Shown here piece after piece: positions 16,119 to 20,425 of a stretch of DNA of 20,425 nucleotides. Position 1 is the first letter of the stretch. Each line of letters begins with the position of its first letter. The stretch covers positions 1 through 20,425 of the forward strand of contig DAOVUC010000003.1 of NCBI GenBank assembly GCA_030632765.1. The letters are read 5' to 3'. The notes beneath the pieces were generated by a model. It saw only the letters and a list, made by a program, of their open reading frames with translations. It ran no database searches and had not been told where the DNA came from. The DNA is from Candidatus Dadabacteria bacterium (GTDB lineage Bacteria; Desulfobacterota_D; UBA1144; Nemesobacterales; UBA2774). The translations under genes were made by a program, and so were the position numbers.

Positions 16119-17042
16119 ATGCCCAAGAAGTTTGACGCCATACTCATGATTGGATACGGAGCGCCTGAGAAAATTGAGGACATACGTCCATTTCTCAAAA
16201 ACGTAGCCAAGGGACGCCCGATACCTCCTGATAGACTAGATGAGGTCGCTCACCATTATGAGCTATTTGGGGGCAAATCTCCGCTTAACGAATACACTTA
16301 TAAGCAGGCTAAAGGGTTACAAGACAAATTGGCGGAAAATGGGCAGGATATCCCAGTTTATGTGGGCATGAGAAATTGGCACCCGTTTATACCAGATACG
16401 ATACGAGAAATGTCTGAGAAAGGATATAAAAATGTTGTTGGCATGATTATGGCCGCTCATCAATCCGACGCTAGCTGGGAGAGATACCAAAGAGATGTAC
16501 AGGAGGCGATTGCAGAGTTGGGAATTGAAATGGAATTTAAGTATAGCGCCCCCCTTTTTGACCATCCACTTTTTATTGAGGATTCAGCGGATAGAGTGCA
16601 AGATTGCCTAAATGAAATTCCACCTGAAGAATTGCCTAACACAATGATTCTATTTACTGCTCATAGTATCCCGACACCTATGGCTGAATCCTCCCCGTAT
16701 GTAGAACAATTAACCACAACTGCAAGATTAATAGCGGAGAAATTAGACTACGATAACTGGAGGCTGGTTTATCAGAGCCGGAGCGGACGACCTACAGACC
16801 CCTGGCTTGAACCTGATGTATGTGATGTCATCCATGAAATTGCCAAAGAAGGAGTTAAAAACGTAATAGCACAGCCTATAGGGTTTATTTGCGATCATAT
16901 CGAGGTGTTGTTTGATATTGGTGTTGAAGCCGAGCAGGCGTCAAAAGAAGCAGGGATAAAATTACTTCGTGCTAAGACTGTAAATGACGACCCCAAGTTT
17001 ATAGAAGCACTGGAAGAGGTTGTGGAAGAAATGATGGGTTAG
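16119..17042 (+). CDS. hemH: Ferrochelatase
   Basis: Inserts Fe2+ into the porphyrin ring at the end of heme synthesis. At 307 residues it matches the short soluble bacterial forms. Conserved features are GYGAPEKIEDIRPFL (12-26), HHYELFGGKSPLNEYT (45-60), AHQSDAS (113-119), the metal-site His182 in FTAHSIP, YQSRSGRPTDPWLEPD (218-233) and CDHIEVLFDIG with Glu262. It could use protoporphyrin IX, or coproporphyrin III if the cell has the coproporphyrin-dependent route. The next pathway genes that would decide this are not in the window. GGAG is 6 bases before the ATG, and the gene is 16 bases after hemDE, so they form one operon. Confidence 0.95.
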   Translation: MPKKFDAILMIGYGAPEKIEDIRPFLKNVAKGRPIPPDRLDEVAHHYELFGGKSPLNEYTYKQAKGLQDKLAENGQDIPVYVGMRNWHPFIPDTIREMSEKGYKNVVGMIMAAHQSDASWERYQRDVQEAIAELGIEMEFKYSAPLFDHPLFIEDSADRVQDCLNEIPPEELPNTMILFTAHSIPTPMAESSPYVEQLTTTARLIAEKLDYDNWRLVYQSRSGRPTDPWLEPDVCDVIHEIAKEGVKNVIAQPIGFICDHIEVLFDIGVEAEQASKEAGIKLLRAKTVNDDPKFIEALEEVVEEMMG

Positions 17043-17072
17043 TTAGTGCTACGGCATCTTATGAATTCGTTA

Positions 17073-17099
17073 CAATTTGGAGGGTTGAGGCTCCAATTG
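17073..17099 (+). repeat. Hairpin downstream of ferrochelatase
   Basis: CAATTTGGAG (17073-17082) pairs with CTCCAATTG (17091-17099) apart from one bulged T, around an 8-base loop. It starts 31 bases after the hemH stop. No T-run follows, so it is either a protective 3' hairpin or a factor-assisted terminator. Confidence 0.45.
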
Positions 17100-17142
17100 A
17101 AACGCTCTGGGGGGGGGGGAATTTATTGCTCTGAGCGTTGGC
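17100..17142 (+). repeat. G11 homopolymer between inverted repeats
   Basis: AACGCTC near 17101 and GAGCGTT near 17133-17140 are perfect inverted repeats. Between them is an uninterrupted run of 11 G (17109-17119). The element lies in the 148-base gap before yjbQ. Such a G tract is prone to slippage during copying and in sequencing. Confidence 0.6.
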
Positions 17143-17190
17143 CACAGTGCTGCAAAGGTGTCATACAAGTAGATGAACTAAAGGAAGGAG

Positions 17191-17661
17191 ATGAGCTGGA
17201 TACAAAAAGAAATTAACCTATCACCAAAGCCTAGAGGATTTCACCTTGTTACAAGTGAAATTCTTGAACAAGTTCCTGAACTTAGGGAATATTCGATCGG
17301 AATAGCCCATATCTTTATATGCCACACGTCCGCCTCATTAACACTTAATGAAAACGCCGACCCCGATGTTAGAGTGGATTTCGAGAGCCATTTTAATAAA
17401 TACGTCCCAGAGAAAGCGCCTTATTATGTTCATACAATTGAAGGTCCTGATGATATGCCGGCACATATTAAAGCATCACTTCTCGGAAGCTCTGTATCTG
17501 TACCAATTAAAAACGGTAATCTAAATGTAGGGATATGGCAGGGAATTTATCTTTGTGAGCACCGTAACCACGGCGGATCGCGGAAAATCATAGTGACAAT
17601 TAATGGGGAGAGGAGTTCATATATTCTAGGGGCTGTACCAGATAACTACAATCAGTTATAG
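17191..17661 (+). CDS. yjbQ: YjbQ/UPF0047-family protein with IS-derived C-terminus
   Basis: A member of the UPF0047 (YjbQ) family of small trimeric proteins; some members show secondary thiamine-phosphate synthase activity, but the physiological role is unsettled. Conserved blocks are GFHLVTSEIL (16-25), CHTSASLTLNENADPDV (44-60), GPDDMPAHIKASLLGSS (85-101) and WQGIYLCEHRNHGGSRKI (116-133), including the three conserved His. E. coli YjbQ ends soon after the equivalent of Gly-Glu 139-140. Here the chain goes on: codon 146 is the last host codon, and residues 147-156 (GAVPDNYNQL) are read from the left end of the inserted IS. The family core is intact, so the protein may still work. AAGGA/GGAG precede the ATG closely. 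Confidence 0.88.
   Translation: MSWIQKEINLSPKPRGFHLVTSEILEQVPELREYSIGIAHIFICHTSASLTLNENADPDVRVDFESHFNKYVPEKAPYYVHTIEGPDDMPAHIKASLLGSSVSVPIKNGNLNVGIWQGIYLCEHRNHGGSRKIIVTINGERSSYILGAVPDNYNQL
17621..17628 (+). repeat. Target-site duplication, left copy
   Basis: ATATTCTA directly before the GGGG of the IS left end. It is repeated exactly after the right end at 18338-18345. Eight bases is the usual duplication length of IS1595-family elements. Confidence 0.92.
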
Positions 17662-18337
17662 GTACAGTAATGCGAAAGAGCAGATTAAGCAAAGATAAAC
17701 AACAGCGATTGATGGAGCATTTTGTGGCAGGTACAACAGCGCGATGTGCAGCAAATCTGATAGGTGTTAATTTTAAAACAGCAGCCTATTACTTTCATCG
17801 CCTGCGCGAGATTATAAATCAGGCCACTGAAGATGAGGCACCGTTTAGCGGAGAGATTGAAGTTGATGAAAGTTACTTTGGTGGCATCCGTAAAGGCAAA
17901 CGTGGACGAGGTGCGGGTGGTAAAGTCCCGGTGTTCGGATTGCTTAAACGTGGCGGCAGGGTTTATGCAAAGGCGATTCCGGACACGAAAGGCAAGACAT
18001 TGATGGGGATCATACAAGACAAGATTGTTCCCGACAGTATAGTCTATTCCGATGCTTATCAATCATATAACGTACTAGATGTATCTGAGTTCAAACATTA
18101 CCGGATCAATCACTCAAAATTGTTTGCTAACAAGCAAAATCATATCAATGGGATCGAGAACTTTTGGAACCAGGCGAAGCGGCACATGCGTAGATTTAAC
18201 GGTGTTCCACGCAAGCATTTTCCGTTATTTTTAAAGGAGTGTGAATGGCGATTTAATAACCCTAATCCAAAAGCGCAATTAATACAATTAAAACAGTGGG
18301 TTAAACACTATATGGGGTGATTAACTGGTACAGCCCC
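17629..18337 (+). mobile_element. Complete IS1595-family insertion sequence (IS1016-group-like), 709 bp
   Basis: The ends are inverted repeats. The left end starts GGGGCTGTACCAG and the complement of the right end starts with the same 13 bases; with one mismatch the match extends to 16 of 17. It is flanked by 8-bp direct repeats ATATTCTA and contains one intact transposase gene. Size, end sequence beginning GGGG, duplication length and transposase type all agree with the IS1016 group of IS1595. It sits in the final codons of yjbQ in the same orientation. Intact ends and an exact duplication suggest a fairly recent arrival. Confidence 0.93.
17670..18320 (+). CDS. IS1595-family transposase (IS1016-like)
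   Basis: A 216-residue DDE transposase, full length for the IS1016 group. The N-terminal helix-turn-helix-like part reads RLSKDKQQRLMEHFVAGTTA. The catalytic core has EVDESYFGG with Asp66, VYSDAYQSY with Asp128 and NGIENFWNQAKRH with Glu163 and a downstream Lys170. The C-terminal ECEWRFN is typical. The closeness to Haemophilus IS1016 protein (from memory of that family) is striking in a host of otherwise different character, which suggests horizontal spread. The ATG lies nine bases after the present yjbQ stop with no good SD, so translation may depend on ribosomes leaving yjbQ, and transcription on the yjbQ promoter. Confidence 0.93.
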   Translation: MRKSRLSKDKQQRLMEHFVAGTTARCAANLIGVNFKTAAYYFHRLREIINQATEDEAPFSGEIEVDESYFGGIRKGKRGRGAGGKVPVFGLLKRGGRVYAKAIPDTKGKTLMGIIQDKIVPDSIVYSDAYQSYNVLDVSEFKHYRINHSKLFANKQNHINGIENFWNQAKRHMRRFNGVPRKHFPLFLKECEWRFNNPNPKAQLIQLKQWVKHYMG

Positions 18338-18345
18338 ATATTCTA
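18338..18345 (+). repeat. Target-site duplication, right copy
   Basis: ATATTCTA directly after the IS right end, identical to the left copy at 17621-17628. Confidence 0.92.
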
Positions 18346-18366
18346 TTTATAATTTTTTTGCCATAG
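18346..18366 (+). pseudogene. Displaced 3' end of yjbQ
   Basis: If the IS and one duplication copy are removed, the yjbQ frame continues from codon 146 into TTT ATA ATT TTT TTG CCA TAG. This gives a reconstructed C-terminus ending FIIFLP and a stop at 18364-18366. These seven codons are now cut off from the gene by the IS. The remaining gap to 18482 shows nothing I can name. Confidence 0.7.
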
Positions 18367-18482
18367 CACCAGACATATCTGTTATATTAATAAATGGCCC
18401 CAAAAACATGGCAGAAATCAATAGAAGCAAAACTAGGGTAAAGGGCTTTGTAAATGAAGAAATGGATTAAAAAAAAGAGAAT

Positions 18483-18827
18483 TTATCTCCTTCCAATGAT
18501 AAACCCCAGAACGAACCCCAATGCAAGCATCCCGACAAGCATCTTCCCGCTCGTGGTGGGAATAAACCTGGTATCTGTCTTTGTTACCTCAATAACACCC
18601 GCCGGCTTCGCCGCAAGACCGGCACCTGCCCCTCCACCTTCTTTATTCGATTCCTTTTTGGACGGCTCATTTGTTTCCCCATAGCCACCCCCGAAGCCGC
18701 AGACTACTTTTGCAACAGGAATAATTGTCTTCCCCTGAGCTTCGATCGGCTCACCATAAACTGCCTTCACACTGGCACTGCCATACAGCTTATCGGCAAT
18801 AGATCCAAAAAACTCTTTCATACTCAT
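18483..18827 (-). CDS. YtfJ/GerW-family protein with C-terminal membrane anchor
   Basis: A 114-residue protein of the sporulation-protein YtfJ/GerW family, which in Bacillus is a spore component but also occurs widely in non-spore-formers with unknown role. The family core is visible: SIADKLYGSASVKAVYGEPI (9-28), GKTIIPVAKVVCGFGGGYG (32-50), a Gly/Ala-rich low-complexity linker, then PAGVIEVTKTDTRFIP (75-90). The C-terminus (about 96-112, MLVGMLALGFVLGFIIG) is a single membrane helix ending in GRR, so it is probably tail-anchored with the core in the cytosol. I chose the ATG at 18827 because GGGGGAG lies 4-5 bases ahead. Another ATG six bases on is possible, and the TTG at 18845 overlaps the SD. 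Confidence 0.83.
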   Translation of the reverse strand: MSMKEFFGSIADKLYGSASVKAVYGEPIEAQGKTIIPVAKVVCGFGGGYGETNEPSKKESNKEGGGAGAGLAAKPAGVIEVTKTDTRFIPTTSGKMLVGMLALGFVLGFIIGRR

Positions 18828-19013
18828 GTCTCTCCCCCTTGCCAATATTTAATTCAACGTAACAATAAAAGTATAAACAATAAATCACTTCCCCACTAAC
18901 AAAAAAACATAACTGATTAGATACTTTGGAAATAACTCAATATCTGAGACTATCCTAGAACAAGCCTAAATTCCATGTAAAAACCCAAGCTTAAGGTACA
19001 CTTTTATATATCA

Positions 19014-19838
19014 ATGAGAGAGAAGATGAGAAATTTTAATATTGCCCCTAAGACGCTTCTGATATTGGTCTTTGTAATGACATTTATTGCGCCGTTCAAT
19101 GCCCGCTCAGAGGAAACAAACAATGAAACAATAAAACTCGGGAATTGGGATCAAAATAATTTGGAGGAAATTATCAAGGCAAAGCCAGGTACAACTGAAG
19201 GACAAATAGAATTCTTATCAGCAAAGTTCCTCAGCACTCCCTACGAAGCCAAGACCCTTACAGGAGATATTAACACTCCTGAGATTTTCACAGTTAACTT
19301 AGAAGGTATGGACTGTTTCACCTATATAGATTACGTAGAAGCTCTTAGATTATCTACAACCTTGGAGGACTTTAATAGTAATCTTAAGGACATCCGGTAC
19401 CAGGGTGGCAATGTTACATTTGAGAATAGAAACCACTTTTTCTCAGACTGGCCCACTCAAAATAGTAAGAATGTGAGAGATGTAACATATCAAATAGGTG
19501 GCAACAAAACTGTAGAAGTTGAGAAAAATCTTAATCTAAAGAGTGACGGCTCTAAATTTCTGCCCGGAATCCCTGTGGTAAATCGCAAAATCTATTATAT
19601 TCCCACATCCGAGATAGATGACGATTTACTAAACAAACTTCATACCGGCGACTATGTTGGAATATATACTGATATAGAGGGACTTGATGTAACGCATACA
19701 GGGATAATTATAAAAAAAGATGACGGAGTATATTTAAGACACGCCTCATCTAAAAAGAAGAATCAGAAAGTTGTCGATGAAGACTTTAAAGAATATATTC
19801 AAAATACACCGGGAATGGTTATATTTAGACCCAAATGA
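19014..19838 (+). CDS. Exported DUF1460 / NlpC-P60-like cell-wall amidase-type protein
   Basis: A 274-residue protein with an N-terminal signal peptide (basic start, hydrophobic 12-29, likely cut near NARS at 29-32). The rest matches DUF1460, a papain-like family related to NlpC/P60 that includes N-acetylmuramoyl-L-alanine amidase-like proteins. MDCFTYIDYVEALRL (99-113) provides the candidate nucleophile Cys101. RYQGG and NRNHFFSDW (138-146) are family blocks. DVTHTGIIIKKDDGVYLRHAS (225-245) gives His228 and His243. Activity on peptidoglycan stem peptides in the periplasm is likely but not proven for this branch. The start is uncertain between the ATGs at 19014 and 19026, with no good SD at either. 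A TATATA just upstream may be a -10. It overlaps the next gene by ATGA. Confidence 0.87.
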   Translation: MREKMRNFNIAPKTLLILVFVMTFIAPFNARSEETNNETIKLGNWDQNNLEEIIKAKPGTTEGQIEFLSAKFLSTPYEAKTLTGDINTPEIFTVNLEGMDCFTYIDYVEALRLSTTLEDFNSNLKDIRYQGGNVTFENRNHFFSDWPTQNSKNVRDVTYQIGGNKTVEVEKNLNLKSDGSKFLPGIPVVNRKIYYIPTSEIDDDLLNKLHTGDYVGIYTDIEGLDVTHTGIIIKKDDGVYLRHASSKKKNQKVVDEDFKEYIQNTPGMVIFRPK

Positions 19839-20425
19839 CGGATCAAAAACTTAAACCTGAAGATCTTGTTCTGCAAGCCACGGATTACTATTACAAGAGC
19901 GAATTTAAAAAAGCAATCAAATCTCTCGATAAAGCGATTGAGTTAAAACCAGACTTTGCAGAGGCCTGGTATAATAAAGGTATAACTTTTTCTGTAATGG
20001 GGCACGTGCAAGATGAAATCAACTCCTATGATATCGCAATAGAGATTAATCCTAAATACGCTGAGGCATGGAGCAATAAGGCTTCCGCATTGGGAAGAGC
20101 CGGGCGGCTTGATGAAGCGCTACTATGCACAGAAAAGGCAATTGAATTACGGCCGTTATTTGCAGTTGCATGGTGTAATAAAGGGGCTTCTCTTAGTGGT
20201 CTAGAAAGGGATACGGAAGCTGTCGCCGCTTATGATGAAGCTATTAGAATTCAAGAAAATTACCTAGAAGCTTGGTTTAATAAAGCAGTATCGCTTCACA
20301 ATCTCGACAAACTTCAAGGAGCGCTTAAAGCATATAACAAAGTGCTTGAATTACACCCAAAATATCAGGAAGCTTATTACAACCGGGCCGGACTCTACGT
20401 TAAATTAGAAGATTTAAAAAGTGCG
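19835..20425 (+). CDS. Tetratricopeptide-repeat protein, N-terminal part
   Basis: The frame opens at the ATG that overlaps the DUF1460 stop (ATGA) and stays open for 197 codons to the right edge. It consists of 34-residue TPRs from about residue 10, five complete ones and the start of a sixth. Each has the usual pattern, for example FKKAIKSLDKAIELKPDFAE, YDIAIEINPKYAEAW and YNKVLELHPKYQEAYYNRAG. There is no signal peptide, unlike its upstream partner, so it is probably a cytosolic scaffold. The function beyond protein-protein binding is open, because the C-terminus is missing and could carry another domain. Translational coupling suggests equal dosage with the exported amidase-like protein. 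Confidence 0.88.
   Translation, partial: MTDQKLKPEDLVLQATDYYYKSEFKKAIKSLDKAIELKPDFAEAWYNKGITFSVMGHVQDEINSYDIAIEINPKYAEAWSNKASALGRAGRLDEALLCTEKAIELRPLFAVAWCNKGASLSGLERDTEAVAAYDEAIRIQENYLEAWFNKAVSLHNLDKLQGALKAYNKVLELHPKYQEAYYNRAGLYVKLEDLKSA

Noticed and set aside
17685..18062. 125-residue minus-strand ORF inside the IS
   Set aside because: It is antisense to the transposase core and matches nothing known. IS1016-type elements carry one gene.
18454..18684. 76-residue plus-strand ORF after the IS
   Set aside because: It is antisense to the YtfJ/GerW-like gene, whose family match is clear. Its Pro/Ala-rich end mirrors the Gly/Ala linker.

Overview
The window looks like chromosomal DNA of a low-to-moderate GC, Gram-negative-like, respiring bacterium. 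Strong Shine-Dalgarno (SD) sequences precede most genes. It encodes late heme synthesis, D-Ala-D-Ala ligase and diaminopimelate decarboxylase (peptidoglycan and lysine), a PUR-family nucleic-acid-binding protein and a YtfJ/GerW-type protein. No gene fixes the taxon. The mix would suit a little-sampled lineage near the deltaproteobacterial or candidate-phylum groups, but that is a weak inference.

Left part (1-7.9 kb, all minus strand): the N-terminus of a PAS-domain signalling protein running off the edge, a GNAT acetyltransferase, a PPK2 polyphosphate kinase followed by an ATGA-overlapping ORF broken by one in-frame TGA, tRNA-Pro(UGG), a CxxC protein of the AhpD/carboxymuconolactone decarboxylase type, MsrA, a small membrane protein, a three-module transporter (APC permease + PTS EIIA-like + RCK-C) and Ddl. 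PPK2, MsrA and the CxxC protein together suggest stress and redox maintenance.

Middle (7.9-14 kb): a thiolase (+) converges on a hotdog thioesterase (-). An unrecognised 182-residue protein (+) converges on a luciferase-like flavin/F420 monooxygenase (-). A PUR-family protein (+) converges on lysA (-). lysA is preceded by a DsbA/HCCA-isomerase-type gene with a good promoter.

Heme region (14.1-17.0 kb, +): one ORF fuses uroporphyrinogen-III synthase (HemD) to uroporphyrinogen decarboxylase (HemE), two consecutive steps of the pathway. Ferrochelatase follows after 16 bases.

Right part (17.0-20.4 kb): after an 11-G tract set between inverted repeats comes a YjbQ/UPF0047 gene. A complete 709-bp IS1595-family (IS1016-group-like) element sits in its last codons, with an 8-bp target duplication and matching terminal repeats, so the last ten residues of the protein are now IS-encoded. 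Then come a YtfJ/GerW-like protein (-), an exported DUF1460/NlpC-P60-like protein (+) and, overlapping it by ATGA, a TPR protein cut by the right edge.

The points most worth a second look are the HemD-HemE fusion, the IS capture of the YjbQ C-terminus, the TGA-interrupted ORF behind PPK2, the G11 tract and the transporter fusion. I see no CRISPR array, defence island, phage or complete novel multi-gene system.
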